From: an uncultured Paracoccaceae bacterium
GTDB taxonomy: Bacteria; Pseudomonadota; Alphaproteobacteria; Rhodobacterales; Rhodobacteraceae
Direction: 5' to 3'
DNA length: 64,000 nucleotides
NCBI GenBank assembly: GCA_947488175.1
Contig: CANKYO010000001.1
Location: 372,001-436,000 of the forward strand
How positions within the stretch are numbered: the first letter of the stretch is position 1; every line of letters starts with the position of its first letter. The notes under the pieces are model-generated. The model worked only from the letters and a program-made list of their open reading frames with translations, did not search any database and was not told where the DNA came from. Position numbers and translations under genes: made by a program. Below are positions 51,870-61,673 of this stretch, piece by piece.

Positions 51870-54800
51870 TCATGCGGCCTGCAGCCGGTCCTGTATCCCA
51901 TCCTCCGCCACCGGTTTGCGCACGCAAAGGCGCAACAGCGGCGGCACCGTCAGCAGTGTCAGGAACGCAGACATCGACAAGCCGCCAACAACAACAGCAC
52001 CCAAACCGCGATACAGCTCTGACCCTTCGCCGGGGAAGACGATTAAAGGCAGCATGCCCATCACACTGGTCAAGGTCGACATGAAGATCGGGCGAATACG
52101 ATTGCGTGTCGCTTCTTCAATCGCATCGACCGGCTCCATCCCCTCATCACGCAGGTGATACAGGGTTTGATGCACGATCAGGATCGCGTTGTTCACTACA
52201 ATCCCGACTAAAATGATGAACCCAAGCAAAGTCAGCATGTCCAACGGTTGTGTTTGATAGGTATTCAATAAGGCCAGACCACCCACGCCACCGGCTGCCG
52301 CTACCGGCACCGCAATCAGGATCACTAGCGGCAAGACAAAGCTTTCAAACAAGATCGCCATCACAAGGAACACGATGATCAGGGCGACGATTAAATTGAT
52401 CTGAATGGCGTTCCAAGTTTGACTTAGCTGGTCTGCGGTACCCGAAACATTCAGCCGGATGTCGCTCGGCAGGCCCTGAGCTGTCAGCACATCGACGACT
52501 TCAGTCTCTAACAATTCAACGGCCTGTTCCAGCGGCAAGTTATCCGATGGACGCACTTCAAGCGTCACTGTCCGCAACCGCTCGCGGTGCCGAATTTCTG
52601 TGGGGCCCGCCGTCAAGACCACATCGGCAAGCGCCGACACCGGCAAAATCTGGCCACTGGGTGTGACGACGGGATAATTCCCTACATCCTGCGTCCGCGC
52701 CGCAGTAGAGACAGACGGATCACCCTTCAACACCAAATCCACACGTTCTGACCCAATGGTGATCTCTGCGACGCGTAGGCCATCGTTGAATGCATCCACG
52801 GTTGCGGCCAGGGCAGAACTATCAAGCCCCGCATCGGACAAACGCAAACGATTGGGTAGCAACCGGACTTCTGGTGCGCCAAGCTCAAGCCCCGGAATCG
52901 GGCGGAACTGGTGCCCTTCTGATCGCGGCAACAACTGCGAGACGATGCCGGCCGCACGGCCCGCAACGCCCAGAATATCATTCAGGTCTTGACCGGAGAT
53001 ATTCAATTCAATCGTGCGGCCCCCGCCGACGCCCCGCCCAAACAAGGACGGCTGTGTCATGAAACCGAATGTGCCGGGTTCGGCGAAAATCGGACGACTG
53101 AGCACGGGGATCAGCTCTCCCGCACGCTGCGTGTCGACGGCGCCTGCTCCGACAAACGAATTGCCGGGTGTGGCCACAAAGAAGAAGTTTTCGATGGTTG
53201 GCGTGCCATCCTCGGTCTGCGTTTCCGGGGCAGCTTCCCACAGCGGTTGCGCGACACCCTCGATCCGCTGGGCAATCGTTTCAGTTGTCTCAAGATTATA
53301 ACCCGGTGGTGGAATGATCAGACCAAAAACAAGGTTCCGGTTCCCCTCTGGTAGATATTCCAAACGTGGCAGAAAAATCCAACTCGCCACAGCGGCACCA
53401 CCGGCGATGATCGCAACCATCAGGATGCCAATTGTCCGCACACGCACTGTCATCCGCACATAGGCCATAACCACCCGGCTGAACCCCGATGCGATATGGT
53501 CGACACCCCAAATCCGTATCGGCTTGCGGCCATCGGCCCGCAGCAGGCGGCTGGACAACGCAGGAATGACGGTGATCGCGACGAGAAGCGAGAGTAGGAC
53601 GGATACAGAGATTGCCACCGCAATGTCGCGGAACAACTGTCCGGCCTCAAGCTGCATAATCAGGATCGGGATAAACACCAAAACGGTCGTTAAGGCAGAT
53701 ACAAGGATCGCACCCCAAACCTGTTTTGCCCCCAAATAAGCGGCCTCGCGGCGGCTATATCCCTTTTCGCGCAGGCGAAAGATATTCTCCAAAACGACAA
53801 TCGCCGCATCGACGATCATCCCAATTGCAAAGGCAATGCCAGCCAATGAGATAACGTTCAGTGTGCGCCCCGTCACAGCCATCGCCACAAAGGTTGCGAC
53901 GATAGACACCGGAATCGACAGTGCCACCACCAGCGTGGCCCGCGGACTTCGTAAGAACAGCAGCAATATGAATGCGGCCAACGCGGCCCCGATCCATATG
54001 TTTTGCACAACCAGATCAATCGCGCCTTGTATATAAATCGTTTCGTCATAAACCTGATCGGCGATCAAACCGACATCATTCAGCGGCCCCGCCTGCAGCT
54101 CGTTCAGCACAACCCGCAGTTCTTCCATAACGCTGATGACGTTCGCCCCAGACTCGCGGACGACGTTGAACGCCAGCCCCGACTCACCTTTAAAGCGTAG
54201 TCGCGCGGTGGCCTCTTTGTAGGCAAAACCGACATGGGCGATATCCACGACCCGCACGCGACCGGCACCGCCATTCGCGACGCCAGACCGCAGAACCACA
54301 TTCCGGATTGCCTCTTCAGTGTTCAGACTGCTTTCTGTGCGCACAACATAACGCCGCTTGCCTTCATCCACATCGCCTGCAGAGATCGAGATATTCTCGG
54401 TGCGCAAAATCCGCACTACCTCTGGCACCGTCAGGCCGTAGCGCGACAGGCGCTGAGGATCGATCACGACCTGTAATTCACGCTCTGTCCCGCCAAAAAC
54501 GTTGACGGCAGAGACCCCCTCGATACGTTCGACACGATCTTTGATCACATCTTCCATAAAGTCACCATAGGTGGGCATGGGACGCGTGTTACCCTCGGCC
54601 GCCGTCAACAGAACCCAGGCAATTGGGCTGTCGTCCGCGCCAGAGGTATTCAATGTCGGCTCACTCGCCTCATCAGGATAGCCGCTGACGCGATCCAAGC
54701 GGTTGGAGACCAGCAAAAGTGACTGGCTCATGTCCGTCCCAACCGCAAACTCCAGCGTCACGGTGGCTTGCCCAGTGCGCGACCGAGAGGTCATGATCTC

Positions 54801-55031
54801 TAGCCCATCAAGCCCCCGCAAGGTCTCTTCCTGCGGATTAACGATTTCACGCTCGATCTCTGTCGGTGCGGCACCCGGCCAACTGGTTTCCACCACAACA
54901 ATCGGCTTACGCACATCCGGTGCCAATTGAATCGGAATGCGGGACAGCGCCAGCATCCCGAACAAAAATGCGATCAAAACAGCGGCAATAACAGCGACGG
55001 GTCGATCAATGGCATATCGGATCAGGTTCAT
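51870..55031 (-). CDS. RND efflux pump inner-membrane permease
   Basis: A 1053-residue protein of the HAE-type RND family, with 12 membrane helices and two large periplasmic loops. It opens MNLIRYAIDRPVAVIAAVLIAFLFG (in part), then IPIQLAPDVRKPIVVV and SWPGAAPTEIEREIVNPQEE. The proton-relay acidic residue is in GMIVDAAIVVLENIFRLR (near residue 402). It drives export of drugs or other hydrophobic compounds using the proton gradient. The gene follows the fusion protein with a one-base overlap. No outer-membrane channel gene is adjacent. Confidence 0.93.
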   Translation of the reverse strand: MNLIRYAIDRPVAVIAAVLIAFLFGMLALSRIPIQLAPDVRKPIVVVETSWPGAAPTEIEREIVNPQEETLRGLDGLEIMTSRSRTGQATVTLEFAVGTDMSQSLLLVSNRLDRVSGYPDEASEPTLNTSGADDSPIAWVLLTAAEGNTRPMPTYGDFMEDVIKDRVERIEGVSAVNVFGGTERELQVVIDPQRLSRYGLTVPEVVRILRTENISISAGDVDEGKRRYVVRTESSLNTEEAIRNVVLRSGVANGGAGRVRVVDIAHVGFAYKEATARLRFKGESGLAFNVVRESGANVISVMEELRVVLNELQAGPLNDVGLIADQVYDETIYIQGAIDLVVQNIWIGAALAAFILLLFLRSPRATLVVALSIPVSIVATFVAMAVTGRTLNVISLAGIAFAIGMIVDAAIVVLENIFRLREKGYSRREAAYLGAKQVWGAILVSALTTVLVFIPILIMQLEAGQLFRDIAVAISVSVLLSLLVAITVIPALSSRLLRADGRKPIRIWGVDHIASGFSRVVMAYVRMTVRVRTIGILMVAIIAGGAAVASWIFLPRLEYLPEGNRNLVFGLIIPPPGYNLETTETIAQRIEGVAQPLWEAAPETQTEDGTPTIENFFFVATPGNSFVGAGAVDTQRAGELIPVLSRPIFAEPGTFGFMTQPSLFGRGVGGGRTIELNISGQDLNDILGVAGRAAGIVSQLLPRSEGHQFRPIPGLELGAPEVRLLPNRLRLSDAGLDSSALAATVDAFNDGLRVAEITIGSERVDLVLKGDPSVSTAARTQDVGNYPVVTPSGQILPVSALADVVLTAGPTEIRHRERLRTVTLEVRPSDNLPLEQAVELLETEVVDVLTAQGLPSDIRLNVSGTADQLSQTWNAIQINLIVALIIVFLVMAILFESFVLPLVILIAVPVAAAGGVGGLALLNTYQTQPLDMLTLLGFIILVGIVVNNAILIVHQTLYHLRDEGMEPVDAIEEATRNRIRPIFMSTLTSVMGMLPLIVFPGEGSELYRGLGAVVVGGLSMSAFLTLLTVPPLLRLCVRKPVAEDGIQDRLQAA

Positions 55032-56131
55032 CAGTTCGTCCCCAACGGTGTCGGGGCGATATCCTGGCCAGGACGCAAACGTTCGTTGCCGCGCACGACG
55101 ACCATGTCGCCCGCAGCCAACCCATCAAGTACTTCGTACCGGTCACGCAAAGGTACACCTAGTGTAACGCTGCGCGGCTGCGCCTTACCTTCTGCCGCAA
55201 CAAAAACCGTCCAGCCGCCGCGGGCCTGCACCAAAGCATCCTTGGGTACTGACAGCACACTGCGGGCTTCGCCAACAGGGATATTCACCGTTAAGGATTG
55301 GCCAACAGCGACCAAAGCCTCAGAGGCATTCTTATCGGTGAACAAGACGCCACGCGTTCGTGTTGACGCGTTTTCGATTGGCAGTTTTGCCCGCAAAACC
55401 AATGTGATCTCGGCGCCCGTCTCTGTGTTTGCTGTCACCTCCGCACCGGGCTGCAGTGTGTCGACGTAACGTGCAGGCACATCAGCGCGCACCTCAAATG
55501 CGTCGGTGTCAAGCAGTCGCACGACAGCCGTACCCGCCTGAACAAATGCACCGGGGATCGTGCTGACCTCCAGAACTACACCAGAAAACGGGGCGCGGAT
55601 CTCGCTGCGGGCAAGTTGATATTCCGTTTCCGCCAATTGCGCCTCGGCGGACTTTTCGCGTGCCTCTGCCTCAACCAATTGCGAGCGCGCCTCCAACAGG
55701 TCAGCTTGCGCGTCGTCGAACCGGCCTTGGCTAAAGGCTGAAGTGTCTTGCAATGCCACGATACGGTCAAATGCGATCTGGGCACGGTCCAATCGGGCCT
55801 GCGCGGTCACTGTCCCAGCTTGTGCCTCGACTATCTGCGCTTTTGATTGATTGACCCGAATTGTCAGCAGCTCACGGTTCAGTTCGATCAGCAGATCACC
55901 TGCTTCGACCCGGTCACCGACCCCCACGTTGACGGCATCAACATTGCCCGCAATCCGCCCTGCAACCGCGCCATCACGGGCAGTGATAACTTCGGCAAAT
56001 ACCGGCACTGTTTCGGCCAAGACGCGTTCTTCCACAGTTTGTACGCCGACAGCAGCGGCACGCCCCTGCGCCGTTGCGATGACCGGTAGTGTTGCAATAA
56101 GAAGGATAATCAAATGTCTCAATATGCGCAT
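55031..56131 (-). CDS. RND efflux pump periplasmic adaptor (membrane fusion protein)
   Basis: A 366-residue adaptor. It has a Sec signal peptide (LIILLIATLPVIATAQG), a split lipoyl/barrel-sandwich domain (GRIAGNVDAVNVGVGDRVEAGDLL and IRAPFSGVVLEVSTIPGAFVQAG, in part) around a long coiled-coil hairpin (about 100-165), and then beta-barrel domains. It couples the permease to an outer-membrane channel. The start MRILRHL is chosen for GGGAG upstream. Confidence 0.9.
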   Translation of the reverse strand: MRILRHLIILLIATLPVIATAQGRAAAVGVQTVEERVLAETVPVFAEVITARDGAVAGRIAGNVDAVNVGVGDRVEAGDLLIELNRELLTIRVNQSKAQIVEAQAGTVTAQARLDRAQIAFDRIVALQDTSAFSQGRFDDAQADLLEARSQLVEAEAREKSAEAQLAETEYQLARSEIRAPFSGVVLEVSTIPGAFVQAGTAVVRLLDTDAFEVRADVPARYVDTLQPGAEVTANTETGAEITLVLRAKLPIENASTRTRGVLFTDKNASEALVAVGQSLTVNIPVGEARSVLSVPKDALVQARGGWTVFVAAEGKAQPRSVTLGVPLRDRYEVLDGLAAGDMVVVRGNERLRPGQDIAPTPLGTN

Positions 56132-56231
56132 CGTGCTCTCCCAAACTTGATGTTTAGGTAGTGCGCGATCACCAGAAACAAGGCGCCTCAGGGCCATTTG
56201 CGCAAGCGTGGAAGCGTCTTGTACCTATTTA

Positions 56232-56273
56232 GCAAGCATTGCTGAATTGTAAGACTTAGCGCAATTTATTGCA
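56232..56273. promoter_or_regulatory. Two related dyads upstream of the RND adaptor gene
   Basis: AGCAA-GCA-TTGCT (56232-56244) and GCAAT-TT-ATTGC (56262-56273) share the GCAA/TTGC core, with centres about 30 bases apart. They lie 100 to 140 bases before the adaptor start codon, where an efflux repressor or activator would bind. No regulator gene is adjacent. Confidence 0.35.
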
Positions 56274-56349
56274 CCGTTCGCCCGGGATCAGTATTGCGGG
56301 TTGGCCAACACTGCCAGGACCGTAGTAAACACCAGTCCACCCACAATAG

Positions 56350-56629
56350 TGCTTGGCCATGGTTTCGGTGACAGCGCCTTGCAGGCGCTGGCGGGGTTCT
56401 CAGAAACACCCGCAGTGAAACCGACACAATTGCAAGATCTAGTCGTGACGAAATCGTCTTGATACTGCCCAATACCGATGTGGATGAGGCTAAGGAACTA
56501 TGCAGACGTCTACGCAAGTCAATTTCGGAGTTGGTTGTTGAGTGCTCAATTACGATCAGTATCGGAATTTCAGGTCGAACGGCGGATTCACCTATCCAGC
56601 ACACTGTCGCACTGAAGCGTGCCGATTAA
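56350..56629 (+). pseudogene. Fossil GGDEF (diguanylate cyclase) domain
   Basis: In one frame GHGFGDSALQALAG, a G-run frameshift, then VLRNTRSETDTIARSSRDEI and VLILPNTDVDEAKELCRRLR (contiguous), SISELVVECSITISIGISG, and a stop after ALKRAD. This is the back half of a GGDEF domain, with the active-site GGDEF changed to SSRDEI. No N-terminal part is found. Confidence 0.6.
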
Positions 56630-57259
56630 GCGCTCTACTCTGCAAAACGGGCAGCGCCGAATACCATTGCCGTTTGGGGACAGCCATTATGGGGCATGAG
56701 GGTACAGTCAAAACCTGAAGCGCACAACAGCATCGCTATCTGAACCACAACCACGCTGTAAATGCGTGAAGCGGCGAAGCAACGCACTGCAACGAACGGT
56801 GGTTTCGTCCCACGCAGGTTCGTTCGACGTTTGATCCTCGCTGCGCTCTGCATGAATGACTTCTGCCTCTGCTGCGCAGCGGCACCAAAACTCCTACACA
56901 TGAGGCACTTCTGGCGCTGCGAGCGCAAGCAGCGAAAAAATCCAAGGAACAGATTGGGCTCTTCGCTGTCATCGGAGGCGATGCAGAATGATCCCGGTGG
57001 TCGAGCATCTCGCCGTTGAGGACGGCCCATTCCAGCTATTGCCGGTGCTGTCTTGCGCTGCGGTGCAGCTTCACCAAACCGGCCTTTCACTGTAACTGCA
57101 AAGACTAGCGCAGTTTTGGTGTCGGCTTTGCGGGACGACGTGGATGTTAGACCACCCAATGTTAAGGTCTGATTCCGGTCAGTCGCGGCCATGTGCGTTT
57201 AATACAGAAACGCGATCAATCTGTAGAATGCGTGCGGCTGTTCTCATCTTGGGAAAGCC

Positions 57260-58534
57260 TCAAACGATACCGCCACCTGCCCCACTCACGGCCGGTCGCT
57301 CTGCGGCCACCTGCGCGCGATAGCCTGACGCACGATACACCGCGACAGGGTCAATAGCCCCTCCATTTTCAAGCCGTGCCATCGCAAGCACGGGTTCCAC
57401 ATCCGTCCTGAACCCATGCTTCAATGTGGTCGTCGCCATAAGTGCGTCGTTGTCTTCCTGAAAACCGACCAGGGCAGTGCGATCCACCAACAAAGCCTGC
57501 GCATAGGCGCGTTGCACTTCGGTGGCGGACACCATGAGGCTTTCAATCGGGTCCGTCACATTGTGACTTTGATCAAGCATGTGCATCGGGTTGAAATCAG
57601 GGTTCGCCTCGGCCTCCACCAATTCGCTGAAGACAAGGAAAAGACGGTAGGGATCAATGCTGCCGGTATCCAAATCATCGTCACCATATTTGCTGTCATT
57701 AAAATGGAACCCGCCCAGCTTGCCGAACTGGATCAGGCGCGCGACGATCATTTCTATATTCACATTGGGCGCGTGGTGGCCAAGGTCCACCAGACATTTG
57801 GCCTTGTCGCCCAACTGCTGTGCAATCAACAGGTTGGTGCCCCAATCCTGAACAACAGTCGAATAGAACGCAGGCTCGTACATCTTGTGTTCGGTCAACA
57901 GAGTCCAATCGTTCGGTAATGCGCCGTAAACCTGTTTGGCGGCGTCTAGGTAACGTTCGAATTGTTTGGTGAAGTTGGCCTGACCCGGAAAATTCGATCC
58001 GTCCCCGACCCAGATGGTCAATGCCTTGGACCCGATTTGCGCGCCCAATTCGATGCAGGCGATGTTGTGGTCCACGGCTTGCTGACGTGTCGCGGCGTCC
58101 ACATGTGCTAAGGACCCGAATTTATAGCTGTGTTCTTGATCGGGTTGATCCTGGAAAGTGTTGGAGTTCATCGCGTCAAAGCGCAGTCCAATTTCCTCGG
58201 CTTTGCTGTTCAGATCGGAGGCGGGCTGTGTGTCCCACGGGATATGCAGCGAGACCGATGGCGCGGCGCATGTTAGCTGATGGATCACGCCGCAATCGTC
58301 CAACTTGTCAAAGATATTGCGCGGCTCGCCTGCTCCCGGAAAACGTGCGAACCGTGTGCCGCCGGTGCCAACACCCCAGCTAGGCACGGCCACACCATAT
58401 TGGGCGACCTTCTCCTTGATCCTGGTAATGTCGATGCCGCGCCAGTCGAGGTGTTCGCCAAGCGCGTCATAGTCGGCCTTCAGTTTGGCCAGCGCCGCGT
58501 CATTGGCCTTTGAGATGATATCTGACTGGATCAT
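57260..58534 (-). CDS. rhaI: L-rhamnose isomerase (RhaI type)
   Basis: A 424-residue enzyme that converts L-rhamnose to L-rhamnulose. It is the xylose-isomerase-like RhaI form and not the E. coli RhaA form. Stretches typical of the barrel and metal site are GVAVPSWGVGTGGTRFARFPG, LTIWVGDGSNFPGQ, LLTEHKMYEPAFYST, VDLGHHAPNVNIEM and GGFHFNDSKYGDDDLDTG. It follows rhaD with an 11-base gap, and the two form one operon. Confidence 0.93.
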   Translation of the reverse strand: MIQSDIISKANDAALAKLKADYDALGEHLDWRGIDITRIKEKVAQYGVAVPSWGVGTGGTRFARFPGAGEPRNIFDKLDDCGVIHQLTCAAPSVSLHIPWDTQPASDLNSKAEEIGLRFDAMNSNTFQDQPDQEHSYKFGSLAHVDAATRQQAVDHNIACIELGAQIGSKALTIWVGDGSNFPGQANFTKQFERYLDAAKQVYGALPNDWTLLTEHKMYEPAFYSTVVQDWGTNLLIAQQLGDKAKCLVDLGHHAPNVNIEMIVARLIQFGKLGGFHFNDSKYGDDDLDTGSIDPYRLFLVFSELVEAEANPDFNPMHMLDQSHNVTDPIESLMVSATEVQRAYAQALLVDRTALVGFQEDNDALMATTTLKHGFRTDVEPVLAMARLENGGAIDPVAVYRASGYRAQVAAERPAVSGAGGGIV

Positions 58535-58545
58535 GTGCCCGCCCC

Positions 58546-60648
58546 TTACCGTGTGAACGCTTGTACGTTGCCTGCGTCCACATTGATGATGTTTCCGGTC
58601 GATTTGGCTGAAAGGTCGGAGGCAAGGAAATAGGCCGCCTCGGCGATGTCTTCTGGCAGCACCGAGCGCTTGAGCATGGACCGCTCACGATACATCGCCT
58701 CAAGCCCGTCCTTATCGGTGCCATAAGTGCCCGCGCGTTGATCAAGCCATTCGCCCTGCCAGATCTTGCTGCCCTTAAGAACGGCATCGGGATTCACCAC
58801 ATTCACCCGCACGCCCATTGGCGCGCCTTCAAGGGCCAGACACCGGGCGAGGTGAATTTCAGAAGCTTTCGCCGTGCAATAGGCCGACGCATTGGGCGAC
58901 GCTGCAAGCCCGTTCTTGGACGCAACAAAGACAACCGCTCCGCCGATATTTTGCACCTTGAACAGCCTGAACGCCTCGCGGCTGACAAGGAAATACCCGG
59001 TCGACAGGATCGCCATGTTCTTGTTCCACAAATCCAGCGTTGTCTCTTCGACAGGCGCGGAGCTTGCGATGCCTGCATTCGACACCAGAATGTCGACACC
59101 GCCAAATTCTGCAGCGATCTCAACATAGGCAGCGGCCACGGCGTCTTCGCTAGTGACATTCATGTTGACCGTGCGCACGACGTCTGCGGAATACCGCGTG
59201 CTTAGCGCATCCGCCGTTTCAGCCAATGCCGCTTCGTCAATATCGGCCAGCATCACGCACGCACCTTCGCGCAAGTAGCGTTCCGCCGTGGCAGCGCCAA
59301 TGCCGCCTGCCCCGCCTGTGACAAGGGCCACGCGGCCAGCCATCGACTTGGGCGCAGGCATGCGTTGCAACTTGGCCTCTTCCAGAAGCCAGTACTCGAT
59401 GTCGAACGCCTCTTGTTCCGGCAGACCCTGGTATTCTGAAACCGCATCGGCCCCGCGCATCACGTTGATCGCGTTGACGTAAAACTCACCGGATATGCGC
59501 GCAGTGGCTTTGTCTTTGGCAAAGGTGATCATGCCAACGCCCGGGATCAAATAGACCACCGCATTGGGGTCACGGATGGCGGGGCTGTCGTCGCGTTTGC
59601 AGCGATCGTAGTAGGCCAGATATCCTTCGCGATAATCCGCAATAGCATCGGCCAACCCTGCCAAGGTTTCATCAACATCTGGTCTTGCGGGGTCAAAATC
59701 CACCACCAGCGGACAGATTTTCGTGCGCAGGAAGTGGTCCGGGCAGGATGTGCCTAAGGCGGCCAGCCGCTCCATGTCTTTGGCATTCACAAATTCCAGA
59801 ACCGCGTCACTGTCGGTGAAATGACCCACCATGTGCTGCTGTCCGGATACCATGCCGCGAATGGCAGGCATGAGGCGGGCTACCGTGGCACGGCGTGCAT
59901 CCGCGTTCAGGCTTTGATGAACCGCTCCGCCGAATGCCGACTTGCCTGCGGTCCTCTCGGCGAACCAATCCACCGCCGTCTGGATCACCTCTAGCGTCAG
60001 ATCATAGCAATCCTGCGCATCATCGGCCCAGGTGAACAAACCGTGGCTTTCCAGAACCACACCCTTCGCATCAGGGTTCTTTTCGCAAAAGTTCGACAGC
60101 CAGATGCCCAGCTCATATCCCGGTTTCTTCCACGGCAACCACCCGATGCTGTCGCCAAAAATCTCTTGCGTCAGTGCCTTGCTGTCCTTGGCCGCCGCTA
60201 TCGCAATGATCGCATCTGGGTGCATGTGATCAACGTGTTTGGCGGGGACATAGGCGTGCAGTGGCGTGTCGATAGAGGCCGCGCGCGGGTTCAGATTGAA
60301 GGTGCAATGGGGCAAGTAGGCGACCATCTCGTCTTCAAATTCTACTCCGCGGTATAGCCCCCGCAGCACATTTAGCTTGTCCATATAGAGCGTCGAGAAC
60401 CCATCCATCTTGATCGAACCGACATCCCCGCCTGACCCTTTGACCCACAACACCTCAACCATGTTGCCGTTCAACGGATCAACTTCCATCACCTTGGCGG
60501 ATGTATTGCCGCCCCCGTAGTTGGTGATTCTCTTGTCCGATCCAAGAAGGTTGGACCGATACAGCAGCTTTTCTGGCTCTGTCATCTTGTTAGAGAAGGT
60601 AGCATCCCACTTGTTTTCAAGGCGTTGCGTATTCGTGGAAGAGGTCAT
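58546..60648 (-). CDS. rhaD: Bifunctional rhamnulose-1-phosphate aldolase / short-chain dehydrogenase
   Basis: A 700-residue fusion. The N-terminal about 430 residues are a class II aldolase domain (NYGGGNTSAKVMEVDP, VKGSGGDVGSI, HPDAIIAIAAAKDS and GVVLESHGLFTW with its metal-binding His). The C-terminal about 260 are an SDR domain (ALVTGGAGGIGAATAERYL and YCTAKASEIHLAR). The aldolase splits rhamnulose-1-phosphate into dihydroxyacetone phosphate and lactaldehyde. The SDR half most likely oxidises or reduces the lactaldehyde. It diverges from rhaR. Confidence 0.93.
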   Translation of the reverse strand: MTSSTNTQRLENKWDATFSNKMTEPEKLLYRSNLLGSDKRITNYGGGNTSAKVMEVDPLNGNMVEVLWVKGSGGDVGSIKMDGFSTLYMDKLNVLRGLYRGVEFEDEMVAYLPHCTFNLNPRAASIDTPLHAYVPAKHVDHMHPDAIIAIAAAKDSKALTQEIFGDSIGWLPWKKPGYELGIWLSNFCEKNPDAKGVVLESHGLFTWADDAQDCYDLTLEVIQTAVDWFAERTAGKSAFGGAVHQSLNADARRATVARLMPAIRGMVSGQQHMVGHFTDSDAVLEFVNAKDMERLAALGTSCPDHFLRTKICPLVVDFDPARPDVDETLAGLADAIADYREGYLAYYDRCKRDDSPAIRDPNAVVYLIPGVGMITFAKDKATARISGEFYVNAINVMRGADAVSEYQGLPEQEAFDIEYWLLEEAKLQRMPAPKSMAGRVALVTGGAGGIGAATAERYLREGACVMLADIDEAALAETADALSTRYSADVVRTVNMNVTSEDAVAAAYVEIAAEFGGVDILVSNAGIASSAPVEETTLDLWNKNMAILSTGYFLVSREAFRLFKVQNIGGAVVFVASKNGLAASPNASAYCTAKASEIHLARCLALEGAPMGVRVNVVNPDAVLKGSKIWQGEWLDQRAGTYGTDKDGLEAMYRERSMLKRSVLPEDIAEAAYFLASDLSAKSTGNIINVDAGNVQAFTR

Positions 60649-60717
60649 GTGGGTCTCCGTGGACGACGGGTTTAGGCTGCTAACTCCAAATCAAGGTGAC
60701 TGCACTGAGCGATCAAG

Positions 60718-60786
60718 TCAATCATTTTCAATCATAATCAATCATGCTGCACTGCAGAATGACTATTATTGACAAATAATGATTGA
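60718..60786. promoter_or_regulatory. Operator array of the rha locus (TCAATCAT repeats)
   Basis: TCAATCAT occurs three times in direct order at 60718, 60728 and 60738, an exact 10-base period, and once inverted at 60779-60786. The array lies between the divergent rhaD and rhaR genes. A 10-base period puts all sites on one face of the helix, as expected for a DeoR-type repressor. The likely ligand is the adjacent RhaR. Confidence 0.65.
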
Positions 60787-60834
60787 CACTGAGCGGCGAC
60801 TCAATTCACGTTAGGCCAATCGAAAGGATATCCA

Positions 60835-61647
60835 ATGCACGAGAAAGACAGACATCGCGTTATCCTCTCCGCCGTTCAGGACCGCTCTGTAGTCACGGTC
60901 GCGGACCTTTGCGCCCTGACTGGCGCGTCCGAGGCCACGGTACGGCGCGATATCAATACATTGGACGACCAAAAGCGCCTTCGGCGCATTCGCGGTGGCG
61001 CCGAAGCCTTGACCGCGACGCCTTTTGTCGGCCTGTCTGGCCGCCCATTCTCGGTCAATGAAACGATGAACATCGCCGAGAAGCAGGCGATTGCGGCCGC
61101 AGCGGTTGAGTTGTGCGAAGACGGCGAACCAATCATCATCAACGGCGGCACGACAACATTTCAGATGGTCCACCCGCTGGCCTCGCGTCGGATGCAGGTC
61201 TTCACGAACTCCTTTCCGATAGCCGAGCACCTGCTCAAGAACACGACCAATACGGTTGTGCTGTCGGGTGGCATTATCTACCGGGAACAGAACATTATCC
61301 TGTCGCCTTTCGATAATGATGTGACCCGCAATTTCTATGCCAAGCGAATGTTCATGGGTGCGGCGGGCATCGGCCCGCTCGGCCTGATGGAACAAGACCC
61401 GCTGCTCATTCAAGCGGAACAGAAGCTCATCGGTCAAGCCGAAGAACTGATCGTTCTGGTGGACAGTTCCAAATTCGCCAACCGCTCAAGTCTGGTGCTT
61501 TGCCCGCTTGACCGGATCGACACAATCATCACCGACGACCGGCTAGAGGACCGCACTGCGACCATGCTGGACGCGGCAGATGTAACACTGATCGTGGTGC
61601 CTTCCGGTTCCGCGCAGAAAGAAGGTGTGGCGACGCTGCCAGCCTGA
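60835..61647 (+). CDS. rhaR: DeoR-family regulator of rhamnose genes
   Basis: A 270-residue regulator. The N-terminal HTH is RHRVILSAVQDRSVVTVADLCALTGASEATVRRDINTL (in part). A sugar-phosphate-isomerase-like sensor domain follows, with the family's INGGTTTFQM and VDSSKFANRSS motifs. It should repress the locus until a rhamnose-derived phosphate is present. AAAGGA precedes ATG. In Rhizobium leguminosarum the same gene starts the rhaRSTPQUK operon opposite rhaDI. Confidence 0.9.
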   Translation: MHEKDRHRVILSAVQDRSVVTVADLCALTGASEATVRRDINTLDDQKRLRRIRGGAEALTATPFVGLSGRPFSVNETMNIAEKQAIAAAAVELCEDGEPIIINGGTTTFQMVHPLASRRMQVFTNSFPIAEHLLKNTTNTVVLSGGIIYREQNIILSPFDNDVTRNFYAKRMFMGAAGIGPLGLMEQDPLLIQAEQKLIGQAEELIVLVDSSKFANRSSLVLCPLDRIDTIITDDRLEDRTATMLDAADVTLIVVPSGSAQKEGVATLPA

Positions 61648-61673
61648 TTGAAACCACTCCAGGGAGGAAAACC

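Larger units (their letters stand above)
56132..57259. other. Gene-poor 1.1-kb stretch
   Basis: Between the efflux genes and rhaI. It contains two dyads close to the efflux start (56232-56273) and a broken GGDEF domain (56350-56629). From 56630 to 57259 I find no supported gene; the one long minus-strand frame there has the unusual composition of chance reading (many Cys, Arg and Ser). Confidence 0.6.

Noticed and set aside
51652-52158. 168-codon plus-strand frame overlapping the end of the RND permease
   Set aside because: Half of it is antisense to the permease C-terminus; the free part (51652-51869) has no recognisable content.
56635-57192. 185-codon minus-strand frame between the efflux genes and rhaI
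   Set aside because: No start signal, no domain, and an unusual Arg/Cys/Ser mix. It looks like degenerate non-coding DNA.
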